From positions 1-42,447 of the forward strand of contig JAQUYQ010000007.1 of the NCBI GenBank assembly GCA_028691795.1: a DNA stretch of 42,447 nt, given 5' to 3'. This document shows positions 14,847 to 24,058 of this stretch, one piece after another. How positions within the stretch are numbered: the first letter of the stretch is position 1; each line of letters begins with the position of its first letter. The notes under the pieces were generated by a model. That model ran no database searches. It was not told the origin of the DNA and saw only the letters and a program-made list of their open reading frames with translations. The translations under genes were made by a program, and so were the position numbers. This DNA is from Herbinix sp. (lineage in GTDB: Bacteria; Bacillota; Clostridia; Lachnospirales; Lachnospiraceae).

Positions 14847-16004
14847 ATGAAAAAGAAATTATTGTGTGTATTATTAAGTGTAGCAATGATAGCAAGTATA
14901 TTATCAGGATGTGGTGCAGCTAAGGAAACGTCTAATAAATCGGAAAGTCAAACAGAGGCAACAAATCAAGAAACTAAAACAACGGAAGAAGGAAAAGATA
15001 GTACTGTAGCAGAAGATACTGAAGCAGCAGATACTGAAGCAGTAAACGAATCTGTTTTGGCTGAAGGTGATTATGTAATTGGTTTGTCTAATTCCTATTT
15101 TGGTAATACGTGGAGAAAGCAAATGGTAGATGCATTCTCAAAAGCAGCAGAAGAAGCAAAAGCAGCAGGGTATATTTCAGATTTTCAAGTTCAGAATGGT
15201 GACGGTACAGTCAATTCACAAATTGCTCAGATTAATAGTTTTATTTTAAGTGGAGTAGATGCTATTTGTATTTGTGCTGCATCTCCAACGGCGCTTAATA
15301 ACACAATTCAAAAGGCATTAGATGCTGGCATTAAAGTAATCGCATTTGACTCAATTGTAGATCTTGAAGGTGTTTATACTATGGATTATCCTTGGGAACA
15401 AATTGGTAAGGACAGTACAGATTATGTTGCTAGCCAAATTGGAGAAAAAGGAAATGTTGTGGTTGTAAGGGGTGTATCCGGAGCGGCTCCTGATAAGGGC
15501 ATTTATGCTGGAATTACAGAAGCTATGGGTAATTATCCAAACATTAAGATTGCAGCCGAGGTATGGGGTGAGGCAAGTGCAACAACAACTCAAGAAGAGC
15601 TTATAAAAATATTACCATCATTGCCAGATATTGATGCGGTTATTACTCATTGTGGCGGTGATGCAATTGGTGTTGTAAATGCTTTTGAACAAGCTGGTTT
15701 AGATCTTCCGGTAATTATTGGTGATAATACAGGCGAATACATAAATTGGTGGATACAAGAAGATAAAGCAAATGGTTATTCAACACTTAGCCAAGGTTCT
15801 ACACCTGGCTGTGGTGCAGCCGCATTCTGGGTAGCTCTTGATGTTTTAAATGGTTATGATGTACCTCAAGAAATGATGTTAAGTGTACCTCATATTACAA
15901 ATGAAAATTTAAATGAATATGCTGATTTGCAACCTGGCTCGTTTGTTTCGCCCAACTTTACTAACGAATATGTAATTGAGAATATAATAGATAAAGCAAA
16001 ATAG
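14847..16004 (+). CDS. Sugar ABC transporter substrate-binding lipoprotein (RbsB type)
   Basis: A 385-residue lipoprotein with a signal peptide ending in LSGC (Cys22), a long acidic/Thr-rich linker (about 23-70) and a type I periplasmic-binding fold. The fold begins with YVIGLSNSYFGNTWRKQM and shows GVDAICICAASP, a typical ribose/galactose-group segment for this family. ATG follows AAAGGAGAAAATA. It delivers the ligand at the outer face of the membrane to the permeases encoded downstream, and may also present it to the chemoreceptor at 20478. A 13-bp hairpin follows the stop codon, fitting the usual excess of binding protein over transporter. The ligand is unknown. Confidence 0.92.
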   Translation: MKKKLLCVLLSVAMIASILSGCGAAKETSNKSESQTEATNQETKTTEEGKDSTVAEDTEAADTEAVNESVLAEGDYVIGLSNSYFGNTWRKQMVDAFSKAAEEAKAAGYISDFQVQNGDGTVNSQIAQINSFILSGVDAICICAASPTALNNTIQKALDAGIKVIAFDSIVDLEGVYTMDYPWEQIGKDSTDYVASQIGEKGNVVVVRGVSGAAPDKGIYAGITEAMGNYPNIKIAAEVWGEASATTTQEELIKILPSLPDIDAVITHCGGDAIGVVNAFEQAGLDLPVIIGDNTGEYINWWIQEDKANGYSTLSQGSTPGCGAAAFWVALDVLNGYDVPQEMMLSVPHITNENLNEYADLQPGSFVSPNFTNEYVIENIIDKAK

Positions 16005-16027
16005 TTGGATTGTATTACCGGTTTTAA

Positions 16028-16063
16028 AGAAACGGCATTTATTTATCATGAAATGCCGTTTCT
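16028..16063 (+). terminator. Intra-operon hairpin after binding-protein gene
   Basis: A perfect 13-bp inverted repeat (16028-16040 with 16051-16063) has a 10-base loop and no true T-run. It lies 23 bp after the binding-protein stop and 17 bp before the transporter start. It more likely protects the upstream mRNA or partly attenuates transcription than ends it. Confidence 0.6.
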
Positions 16064-16080
16064 AAAATTTAATAAAGGAT

Positions 16081-18549
16081 GTGATTAGACTGGGTAACCT
16101 AGGAGAAAGCACTGAAAATAGTAGAGAGGTTCTTTTAGAAGCAAAAAATCTTTTAAAAGTATACGGATCAACAATAGCGGTTAACAATTTAGATATTACG
16201 ATATACAAGGGGGAAATTCTTGCGCTTGTAGGCGGAAATGGAGCGGGCAAGAGCACATTAACAAAGTTATTATCAGGTGTGGAGTCAAGCGACAAAGGAA
16301 GTCTTAGATTTGAGGGCGAAGATATTAACTTACATAGGTATTCCCCCTCTGTTGCAAGAACAAAGGGAATACGTGTAGTGCATCAAGAGTTATCATTATG
16401 TAAGAACTTAACAGTATATGAAAACTTTTATATTGAACAATACCAAAGGTTTAATGTAAAATCACCAATTTGGCGGAAGCAAGCGAAAGAGATGGCTTTA
16501 GAAGCATTGAATAATGTTTTCCCTAATCACGGCATTGATGTAAATGCAGTTCTTGCAACCTTAAGTTTAGCACAACAGCAAATGGTAGAAATTGCTAGAG
16601 CAACAAGTGATACAGAAGTGAAACTAATGATATTAGATGAACCAACGTCCTCATTACCACTGGAACAAACTTCACAGCTTCAAGATTATTTTAAAAAGAG
16701 TGTAAAAAAAGGTATATCGTATATTTATATTTCTCATAGACTAAATGAAATTATGTTTTTAGCTGATAGTATCTATATTATGCAAAATGGATGCAATAAA
16801 TATCAATGTCCAATTCATGAGACAAGTGAAGAGAATATGATAGCTAGAATGGGCGATGGCATTGCAAATACCAACTTAACAGAATGTGATTTTAAAACAC
16901 CAGAACTCAATAAGAATGTTTCAGTTGTGATGGATAAGTTCTCAACAAAGGAACTAAAGAACATAAAACAAGAAATGTTTGGTGGGGAAATTATCGGGGT
17001 CACAGGCCTAGAAGGAAATGGGCAGTTAGAACTTCTACAAGAAATCTTTTATAAAGCAAATAAGAAAACGAAAGGTCTCAAAATTTGTGGAAAGGTTGCA
17101 TATGTAGCAGGAGACAGGAAAAAAGAAGGCATCTTCCCACTGTGGTCAATATTGGACAACACCATAATTTCCAATATAACAAAAGGGCATTTGTTTAAGA
17201 TCCTATCGATGGGGTCGGTAAAAGAAATTGTAGAGAAGTGGAATGGACAGTTAAAAACAAAATGTACGTCATCAGCCGATTTGATTACGAGTTTAAGTGG
17301 TGGTAATCAGCAGAAGGTGCTAATTGCCAGGGCACTGGCGGTTGATGCAGATATTATCTTGCTAGATGACCCTACAAAGGGTGTAGATATGGGGACAAAA
17401 CTGGAATTATACCAAATCTTTCGAGAAGCTGCAGACAAAGGAAAACTAATCGTTTGGAGAACCTCGGATGATGCGGAGCTGGAGTATTGTACTAAACTTG
17501 TGGTTATGGCTTCTGGAACCATAACAGGTGAACTTAATCATGATGAACTTGTACACTCTTCAATATTAAGCTTATCTTTTAAAAACAAAGAAAAAGCCGA
17601 AAAAATTGTAGAGAAAAAGAAAACCAAAAATTCCGGGCTTTATCTCTTTTCACTGATATCAATGATCTTTTTATATGGATTGTGTGGTATTTTATCACCA
17701 TCTGTAATGACGAAATTTGGGTTCGAACTTCTGGCCGTTGGTTTTACTCCATTTCTATTTGCTGCAATGGCACAGACCTTTGTCATTGGGTTAGGGCATA
17801 TTGATTTGGGAGTTGGTGCTTATATGGGACTTGTCAATGTAGTGTGTGCAACTTTATTAGATCAAAATCCTGTTTTGGGAATAGGCTTTCTCCTTACACT
17901 TTTATTCGCTTACTGTTGTCAGGGTATATTGATTTGCTTGAGACAAGTACCACCCATCATTGTAACGCTAGGTATGTCATTTGTATGGACAGGAATATCT
18001 TATGTTATACAAGATGCTCCAGGTGGCCACGTTCCGGATTTTATTCTAAAGATATTTAATCCGAGAAATCCTTTGTTTGAAGGTGTTGTGTTATTGTTAA
18101 TAATATTCATTATTATTGCTATTGTGTTCTATCGTTCCAAGTATGGAACAGTATTACGAGGATTTGGTAATAATGATTTAGCTATGAGAAATAGCGGGTG
18201 GTCAAAAGTAAAAGCATATGCTATTACATATTTAGTTGCAGGTATTTTTGCTATGTTAGGTGGATTTGCACAATCGGCAATTACAGGAGCATCTGATGTA
18301 AATGCTTCGGCTACTTATACAATGCTTACAGTTGCGGCAGTAATTATTGGTGGAGGATATTTCTCGGGTGGAGTTGTAACGCATATCGGAGCAATTTTTG
18401 GTGGTATCTCATTAACAATGATTAGTGTATTACTAGGATTAATGAGAGTAAGCACCGATTACACTGCAACTATACAAGGTTTAATATTGATTTTGATCCT
18501 TTCTCTTCGATTATTGAAAAAAGACCAACTGATAAAATTGAACAATTAA
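16081..18549 (+). CDS. Fused sugar ABC ATPase-permease (RbsA + RbsC type)
   Basis: An 822-residue fusion. Residues about 18-245 form the first ATPase domain, with Walker A GGNGAGKST (51-59), signature LSLAQQQ, Walker B MILDEPTSSL and an H-loop in ISHRL. Residues about 275-500 form a second ATPase domain with a degenerate Walker A (GLEGNGQLE, no Lys), an intact LSGGNQQK and Walker B LLDDPTKGVD, where Asp replaces the catalytic Glu. From about 520 to the end is a permease of the RbsC/BPD_transp_2 type with about eight helices. In most bacteria these are separate proteins. The proposed GTG start sits only one base after AAAGGAT, so the exact start is uncertain. A second permease gene follows, suggesting an asymmetric membrane unit. 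Confidence 0.9.
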   Translation: MIRLGNLGESTENSREVLLEAKNLLKVYGSTIAVNNLDITIYKGEILALVGGNGAGKSTLTKLLSGVESSDKGSLRFEGEDINLHRYSPSVARTKGIRVVHQELSLCKNLTVYENFYIEQYQRFNVKSPIWRKQAKEMALEALNNVFPNHGIDVNAVLATLSLAQQQMVEIARATSDTEVKLMILDEPTSSLPLEQTSQLQDYFKKSVKKGISYIYISHRLNEIMFLADSIYIMQNGCNKYQCPIHETSEENMIARMGDGIANTNLTECDFKTPELNKNVSVVMDKFSTKELKNIKQEMFGGEIIGVTGLEGNGQLELLQEIFYKANKKTKGLKICGKVAYVAGDRKKEGIFPLWSILDNTIISNITKGHLFKILSMGSVKEIVEKWNGQLKTKCTSSADLITSLSGGNQQKVLIARALAVDADIILLDDPTKGVDMGTKLELYQIFREAADKGKLIVWRTSDDAELEYCTKLVVMASGTITGELNHDELVHSSILSLSFKNKEKAEKIVEKKKTKNSGLYLFSLISMIFLYGLCGILSPSVMTKFGFELLAVGFTPFLFAAMAQTFVIGLGHIDLGVGAYMGLVNVVCATLLDQNPVLGIGFLLTLLFAYCCQGILICLRQVPPIIVTLGMSFVWTGISYVIQDAPGGHVPDFILKIFNPRNPLFEGVVLLLIIFIIIAIVFYRSKYGTVLRGFGNNDLAMRNSGWSKVKAYAITYLVAGIFAMLGGFAQSAITGASDVNASATYTMLTVAAVIIGGGYFSGGVVTHIGAIFGGISLTMISVLLGLMRVSTDYTATIQGLILILILSLRLLKKDQLIKLNN

Positions 18550-18651
18550 TAATGTGCTATTGAGTATTGCTACCTAATCATCAGGGTTCGTTTTTTAAGA
18601 AAATATTAGGGTTTATGATGTTATTATATTGTTTTGCAAGGAGAACATACA

Positions 18652-19617
18652 ATGATTGATGATGTTAGAAAGTATTGTAAAGAGAATATTTGGATATGGG
18701 CAGCATTGGGAGCTTTCTTATTATGGCTGGCAATGGGAATAGTATCTGCAAGATTAAATGTATCAAGTATATTGGCGAATGCCTTCACAGCCTCATTCTT
18801 AGCATTAATGGCATTTGGACAAATGCTGGTAGTAACATCAGGAAGGGGGGCAATCGACCTTTCTATTCCAGGTGTATTAACTTTTTCAGCTTTTGTTTCA
18901 ATGAGTATTATTAATGGTGAAAATAAGAATGTATTCTTGGCTATTGTGGTAGTTTTAGCAATTGGCATACTCGTTGGTTTCTTAAATAGCGTATTAGTTA
19001 TCTATTTAAAATTACCAGCTATCATTGCAACTATGTCAATGAACTATATTTTAACAACAGCTTCGTTACTTATTAATAAGAATTTTTCTGTATTTACGAT
19101 AGCCCCAGTTTTAAAAGGATTGTTAAGAACAAAGATAATGGGTATTTATTTGATGATCTATTTAATTATACTTGTGGGAATAGGCTTCTGGTTTTTAATG
19201 AACAGAACTACCTATGGCAAATCCTTGCTAGCTATGGGTCAGAATATTACTGCAGCCAGACTGGCTGGTATTAATGTTGTTAAAGTAGAAATGCTGACAT
19301 ATATTTTCTGCAGTATATTAGCTGCAATATCAGGCATTTTAATTTCGGCTAGAGTTGGAAGTGCAATTTTAGGAATGGGTAATGACTATACCTTGGAAAC
19401 AGTTGCAAGCATTGTTGTTGGTGGAACGTTGATCTCAGGAGGGAAAGCAAATGTCCCGGGTACCTTAGTTGGATGTTTGTTTTTGGGGTTGATTGTAACT
19501 TGTATGCAAATTATGGGATTTTCGGTTGGAGCGCAAAATATAGCCAAAGGTGCGTTAATTGTTATAGTCTTGGTAATTGGAGCAGATCAACGTGGAAGTA
19601 AGAAAATCAAAAATTAG
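18652..19617 (+). CDS. Sugar ABC transporter permease (RbsC type)
   Basis: A 321-residue membrane protein of the RbsC/XylH family with about nine helices. Family segments include NVSSILANAFTASFLALMAFGQMLVV, shortened here, the periplasmic SGRGAIDLSIPG and the loop TTYGKSLLAMGQN before AARLAGINV. The start at 18652 follows AAGGAGAACATACA. A TTG at 18634 is in frame but contains that ribosome site. It should pair with the permease domain fused to the ATPase in the upstream gene, so the importer would have two different membrane subunits, only one tethered to the ATPase. Confidence 0.92.
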   Translation: MIDDVRKYCKENIWIWAALGAFLLWLAMGIVSARLNVSSILANAFTASFLALMAFGQMLVVTSGRGAIDLSIPGVLTFSAFVSMSIINGENKNVFLAIVVVLAIGILVGFLNSVLVIYLKLPAIIATMSMNYILTTASLLINKNFSVFTIAPVLKGLLRTKIMGIYLMIYLIILVGIGFWFLMNRTTYGKSLLAMGQNITAARLAGINVVKVEMLTYIFCSILAAISGILISARVGSAILGMGNDYTLETVASIVVGGTLISGGKANVPGTLVGCLFLGLIVTCMQIMGFSVGAQNIAKGALIVIVLVIGADQRGSKKIKN

Positions 19618-19665
19618 AAGCAAAACACGTATTAACTCAAAAATCATTTGAAAAGAGGAAAGATT

Positions 19666-20412
19666 ATGATTATTGATATACATGCACATTTAGGAGAGGA
19701 TGTTGTATTTGATGAGAGTCTAAATGAGCAAGAATTGATTAATGCTTATAAGGAACATCATATAGATGGTGGAATCGTACAACCGTATTTACCAAGACCA
19801 TACGTTAGTGACACAATGGAAATACATAACCGTATCTACCAATTAACCAAGAACAAAGAAAAAAAATTCTGGGGGATGGCTTCGATATGCCCTCACTTTA
19901 GGCCAGGCGATTATGATAAAGAAGCTAAAAGATGTATCAATGAGTTGAGGTTTGTGGGCATTAAAATAACCCCAATAGGACATGCTACACATCCATCCTC
20001 TAAGGATGCTTTGCATGTATGGGAGGTCTGTCAAGAGCTAAAAGTTCCAATCATGATCCATACTGGAGCAGGCGTACCTTTCTCGGACCCAATAAGTATT
20101 GCAAAAGCAATAGAATTATTTCCTGATGTTACCTGTGTTTTGGCACATGGAGGCTCCGAGATGCATAATCAACAAGCTACCTATTTGGCGAAGAAGTATG
20201 ACAATGTATATCTAGAGCCGAGTTGGGTAGGTGTTTTAGGTGTCATGAATATGATTAACCAGCTAGGTTATGATAAAATCATGTATTCTTCAGACAATAT
20301 TTATAATATTCCGGTTGAACTAGCTAAATATAAATCATTGGTAAAAAATCAGGATGATCTAGATAAAATACTCTATAAAAATGCAGTTAGAATTTATCAC
20401 TTAGATGTATAA
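19666..20412 (+). CDS. Amidohydrolase-family enzyme, possible lactonase
   Basis: A 248-residue TIM-barrel hydrolase of the Amidohydro_2 type. Metal-ligand positions are visible as DIHAH (residues 4-8), MIHTG and LAHGG in the middle, and SSDN near residue 210. The ATG at 19666 follows AGAGGAAAGATT; the TTG at 19648 is rejected because it precedes that site. Members include lactonases, decarboxylases and other hydrolases. Next to a sugar importer and sugar-acid enzymes, a lactonase that opens a sugar lactone is the most natural guess, but decarboxylation cannot be excluded. It lies 48 bp after the permease gene in the same operon. Confidence 0.82.
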   Translation: MIIDIHAHLGEDVVFDESLNEQELINAYKEHHIDGGIVQPYLPRPYVSDTMEIHNRIYQLTKNKEKKFWGMASICPHFRPGDYDKEAKRCINELRFVGIKITPIGHATHPSSKDALHVWEVCQELKVPIMIHTGAGVPFSDPISIAKAIELFPDVTCVLAHGGSEMHNQQATYLAKKYDNVYLEPSWVGVLGVMNMINQLGYDKIMYSSDNIYNIPVELAKYKSLVKNQDDLDKILYKNAVRIYHLDV

Positions 20413-20477
20413 TAAAAGGCTGAAGTATTGTGAAATACAGTAGTAAGTGGCACATATAGATCATGGGGGTAACTTGA

Positions 20478-22181
20478 ATGAAAAAACATTCAAAGGTTAA
20501 ATCTGGAAATGTTAGTGTAAGACAGAAGATTATTGCCACAGTAGTAGGGATTATTGTATTTTTAGGAATCACTAACTTATTTACAATGTATAATAGCTCT
20601 CAAACCAGAAGAGATTATAACGCTGTCTTGAACCAAATAAGTGATACCTATGAAGTGATTTCATTGATTAATCAAATTGAACCTCAGATAACTGAGTATA
20701 TTTTGAAAGAAAATGATACAGAAAAATTAAATTATATGGGTTATACTGAGTCTGCCGGGACAATTCTCGTTAGATTAAAAGAAAGTACATCAGATCAAGA
20801 TGGATTAAGTAAACTGAAATTTTCAGAAAGGCTATTAACGTCAATTCATAAAAGCATTGCTAAAATTGAAGAATTGAAAAAAAGCAGGCAATTCGATGAA
20901 GCAATTATTGTGAAAAGCGATATCAAGGATGCCGCAGCATTTATCACTGTTTCAATGCAAGAATATACTTTCTTTTTGTTAAAGCAAGTTGACTCTTTAA
21001 ATGATGAAATTGAAAAACAATCCAATGAATCAACTTATATTTCAATCATTATGCTTGGAGCTGTGCTTATATTTGCTCTTTCTATTATTCTAAAGATAAC
21101 AAAAGATATTTCCAAACCATTAATGGAAGTATGTTTGAATGCAGAGAAGGTAGCGGCTGGAGACTTAACAGTTCAATCATTAAAAGTTAAGACACGAGAT
21201 GAAATTCAAGACTTAGCTATTGCATTTAATAAGATGGTGGAAAATATTAAAGATAGTATGTTGAAAATCAAAGAAGTCAGTCAACAGGTGCATCAGAGTT
21301 CATCGCAACTATTATTAATTTCAGAGCAAAATAGTAAAGCGAGTGAAGATATTTCCGATGCTGTCCTAACTATGGTGGATGGAATTAAAACACAAAGTCA
21401 AGAAACCAAAGCTAATAGTGATAGTATTAGAAAGGTTTACCAAATCACTGAACAAATTGATCAAAACGACCACAAAATTATTGTAAGTATGAATAAAACT
21501 GTCGAGTTAGCAGTTAAAGGAGCCATTTACATTAATGATTTTGTGGGACAGATGCATTTAATTAGTAATAAAATAGAAAATTCTTTGCATACCAATGAAC
21601 AACTTAATAAGAGTTCATGGGAAATGAATAGTATGTTAATAGCCATAGCAGATATTGCAGAACAAACCAATCTTCTTTCCTTAAATGCATCTATCGAAGC
21701 AGCGAGAGCAGGAGAAGCAGGTAGAGGCTTTGCGGTTGTTGCTGAAGAAATCAGAAAGCTTGCTGCAAGCTCAACAAATTTTTCTAATAAAATTACAAAT
21801 ATGATAAAAGATTTTGAAACTAGGTTAGCAGAAATGAGTATTCAAATGTTTGAAAATGTTGATCAAATTCGAAAGGGCAACATCCTTGTGAATAAAAGCC
21901 AAGACTATTTTGAATTGATTAAAGAAGCTAGTGCTCTTGTGGATAATGAGATTAGTACTAATGCCATGCAACTTCAAGATTTGATCATAAAGATGAGAGA
22001 TATGGATAATAGTATCGAAAAGAACAACCAGATTGTCCAGAGTAACGAATATTCAAGTGAAAACATATCGGCCGCGACACAAGAGCAATTAGCAAGCTTA
22101 GAGGAACTTTCATCACAGGCGATACAATTGAATGATCTAGCTGCTGAAATGGACAAAATTGTTCAAGGTTTTAAAATATAA
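20478..22181 (+). CDS. Methyl-accepting chemotaxis protein
   Basis: A 567-residue chemoreceptor. The order is one helix near residues 18-37, an extracellular helical sensor of about 150 residues (four-helix-bundle type), a second helix near 187-208, a HAMP domain and a long signalling coiled coil. The hairpin tip is near residue 390-425, with [20 protein letters not shown] and [18 protein letters not shown] follows GGGGGTAACTTGA. It is the last gene of the catabolic cluster, 65 bp after the amidohydrolase, so it probably steers cells toward the imported substrate, either directly or through the binding lipoprotein. That link is inferred from position. Confidence 0.94.
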   Translation: MKKHSKVKSGNVSVRQKIIATVVGIIVFLGITNLFTMYNSSQTRRDYNAVLNQISDTYEVISLINQIEPQITEYILKENDTEKLNYMGYTESAGTILVRLKESTSDQDGLSKLKFSERLLTSIHKSIAKIEELKKSRQFDEAIIVKSDIKDAAAFITVSMQEYTFFLLKQVDSLNDEIEKQSNESTYISIIMLGAVLIFALSIILKITKDISKPLMEVCLNAEKVAAGDLTVQSLKVKTRDEIQDLAIAFNKMVENIKDSMLKIKEVSQQVHQSSSQLLLISEQNSKASEDISDAVLTMVDGIKTQSQETKANSDSIRKVYQITEQIDQNDHKIIVSMNKTVELAVKGAIYINDFVGQMHLISNKIENSLHTNEQLNKSSWEMNSMLIAIADIAEQTNLLSLNASIEAARAGEAGRGFAVVAEEIRKLAASSTNFSNKITNMIKDFETRLAEMSIQMFENVDQIRKGNILVNKSQDYFELIKEASALVDNEISTNAMQLQDLIIKMRDMDNSIEKNNQIVQSNEYSSENISAATQEQLASLEELSSQAIQLNDLAAEMDKIVQGFKI

Positions 22182-22220
22182 GGATGGTTTTTAAACTCTG
22201 TCATAGATTATTAAAGAACC

Positions 22221-22278
22221 GAATTGTGAATATTACGTTGCGGCGAGGATCAAAGTGAGCCGGAATATTCACGAATTG
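22221..22278 (+). other. Nested hairpin after chemoreceptor gene
   Basis: An outer inverted repeat (22221-22234 with 22264-22277, one bulged base) encloses an inner CGGC/GCCG pair (22241-22244 with 22259-22262). It lies just before the hairpin at 22280-22333. It may be part of a compound terminator or a small structured RNA. Confidence 0.4.
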
Positions 22279-22279
22279 T

Positions 22280-22333
22280 TTGCTCCTTGTAATATAAAAT
22301 TTTATTATTTTCACTGTCCATTACAAGGAGCAA
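22280..22333. terminator. Terminator between convergent genes
   Basis: A perfect 14-bp stem TTGCTCCTTGTAAT/ATTACAAGGAGCAA (22280-22293 with 22320-22333) is followed by TAATTTT on the plus strand. It separates the chemotaxis operon from the convergent cis-prenyltransferase gene. Confidence 0.7.
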
Positions 22334-22375
22334 TAATTTTCGAATTATTTGTTTTTATATCCGTTATAAACATAA

Positions 22376-23007
22376 TTAACCTCCTAGGGTAACATCACAA
22401 TTTTGATACCATCTTAAAGCTTCTTCAAAATGAGATTTATTGAAACTAGGCCAGTAATCATCAATGATAAAAAATCTGCATAGACGGATTGAATAGGCAG
22501 AAAACCACTTAAACGTCTACGTCCACCCCATCTTACGATTAAGTCAACTCTCGGTATATCAAAGGAAGCTAACTGTTTATTCTCCATGAGGTTTTTTAGA
22601 TCCCACTCCCAATCATAATTAACGAGAAAATTAAGGTTTATTAAACCTCGGCCAAAGTGCATTCTTTTATTTGCATATTGTAATAATTCTTTAGGAAATG
22701 CTGCTGATTTGGTATTTCCGATTACTAGCAGATTAGCATCTTTACCACTTAATAATTCAACTGCATCAATACAGGCTTTTGTAAAAGCATCGCGCTGTTC
22801 CTTTTCCCTTTTGTTATTATCTTTTGTAAAACCATAAAAGGTAGCTTCTTTTATACCAAATTCCAGCATCATCTCATAGAGCTCAAATCCTGGCATAATA
22901 CCATGCATATATCCATCTTTTTTTTGAAATCCATTCTCTGTAGCCCACCGCCTATTACCATCTGGTATAATCCCAATATGAGAAGGAATTCTTTTGAACA
23001 CTTCCAT
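22376..23007 (-). pseudogene. UppS-like cis-prenyltransferase with -1 frameshift
   Basis: A relative of undecaprenyl diphosphate synthase, which condenses isopentenyl diphosphate into long cis-polyprenyl chains. The N-terminal motif HIGIIPDGNRRWA (residues 10-22) has the catalytic Asp, and the later DLIVRWGGRRRLSGF matches the family's DLxIRTSGExRLSNF, though the TSGE is changed. In the zero frame the protein ends at 22414 (197 residues). Reading one base back at 22469-22474 continues as FIIDDYWPSFN and HFEEALRWYQ, the normal C-terminus, to a TAA at 22376. The shift sits exactly on T TTT TTA. It is a homopolymer indel, a decayed gene or a programmed frameshift. It is shorter and more divergent than a housekeeping UppS. 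Confidence 0.8.
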
Positions 23008-23194
23008 CTATTATCATCCTTTAATAGAAATATTTATATTACATCTTACATCTTAACCAATTATTAGAAAATTATTTCTTTTAATTAACTGATACTAAAT
23101 AATCAGATTGATTTTATGTAATATAAATATAGGCTACACCGATAGAATATATATTCATTGCTAATGGAAATCCTGCAGTAAATAAAGATAAAGG

Positions 23195-23971
23195 TTAAAC
23201 TTTCTTATTCACGAAATATAATTTAGGATTAACTGCTGCATAATCAATTACAAGGCTTAATGTACCTATCAGACACAATATGATAAGTGATGGTAAAATC
23301 TTACTTGTAGCAGGCATAACTTCCCAGAATGCATTGATGGTAGCGTGGGAAAGTATCGATAATAAAATACTTCCTGATATATAACGTACAGAACCAATAA
23401 AAAAGGATAGTGTGAGAGCGTTGATACAAAACCATAAGAAATTTATATTTTGTTGATTGGTACCTGGAATGAACCATAATGGTAAATGCCATAAAGACCA
23501 TATTACTCCAACAATTAATGTTGCATTACAATGAGACATTAATTTCTCAAGTTCGGGCTGTAATAGTCCTCTCCAGCCAATTTCCTCCAGACCTCCACCG
23601 ATAACCATTGGTAATATTAAGATAAATCCCATATAGAATGGTTGTTTCATGGTAGAGTAACCAGTCAGCATCGGAATGCATTGGATTAAAATAGCTCCTC
23701 CTATGGCATAAAGATATAGCCATATAGAGTACTTCAGATTTACGATACTTTTTAAAAAATTCTTGAATTCTTCCTTATTACAACTTCTCTTTTGAATAAT
23801 AATTTCGCATATTGCAGGTGAAATACCACCAAATACATAAAGTATCATCCCGATTGGAGTACCAAATGCCAAACCGGGAATTCCTAATCTTCCTCCAATT
23901 GCAACCAGCCCCCACATCATCCAGGAACATAAAAAAGTACTTATTAAATATTGTTTGATTTTACTGGACAT
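23195..23971 (-). CDS. CPBP-family intramembrane metalloprotease
   Basis: A 258-residue membrane protein with about seven or eight helices and the three CPBP (CAAX protease/bacteriocin-processing) motifs: EEIGWRG near residue 128, WSLWHLPLW and LSHATINAFW. The Glu pair and the His residues needed for metal binding are all present. ATG follows AAGGAGAACTAT. It is preceded by a strong promoter overlapped by a 13-bp inverted repeat (23986-24015), and a TetR-type gene lies just upstream, so it is very likely a repressed, inducible gene. Family roles include bacteriocin self-immunity, peptide processing and stress response; which applies is unknown. Confidence 0.9.
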   Translation of the reverse strand: MSSKIKQYLISTFLCSWMMWGLVAIGGRLGIPGLAFGTPIGMILYVFGGISPAICEIIIQKRSCNKEEFKNFLKSIVNLKYSIWLYLYAIGGAILIQCIPMLTGYSTMKQPFYMGFILILPMVIGGGLEEIGWRGLLQPELEKLMSHCNATLIVGVIWSLWHLPLWFIPGTNQQNINFLWFCINALTLSFFIGSVRYISGSILLSILSHATINAFWEVMPATSKILPSLIILCLIGTLSLVIDYAAVNPKLYFVNKKV

Positions 23972-23985
23972 ATAGTTCTCCTTTC

Positions 23986-24039
23986 ATTATAAATGAGACT
24001 TATCTCATTTATAATACGTCGAAAATAAACCTATGTCAA
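23986..24039 (-). promoter_or_regulatory. Promoter with overlapping TetR-type operator
   Basis: Minus-strand TTGACA (24034-24039) and TATTAT (24011-24016) are spaced by 17 bp. A perfect 13-bp inverted repeat with a 4-bp spacer (23986-23998 with 24003-24015) overlaps the -10 box and runs to the ribosome site of the CPBP gene. This is the usual geometry of a TetR-family operator that blocks polymerase. Confidence 0.75.
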
Positions 24040-24058
24040 CAGCAAAATGACTGTACTC

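Noticed and set aside
18624-18968. 114-codon minus-strand frame
   Set aside because: Shadow of the permease gene on the opposite strand, without ribosome site.
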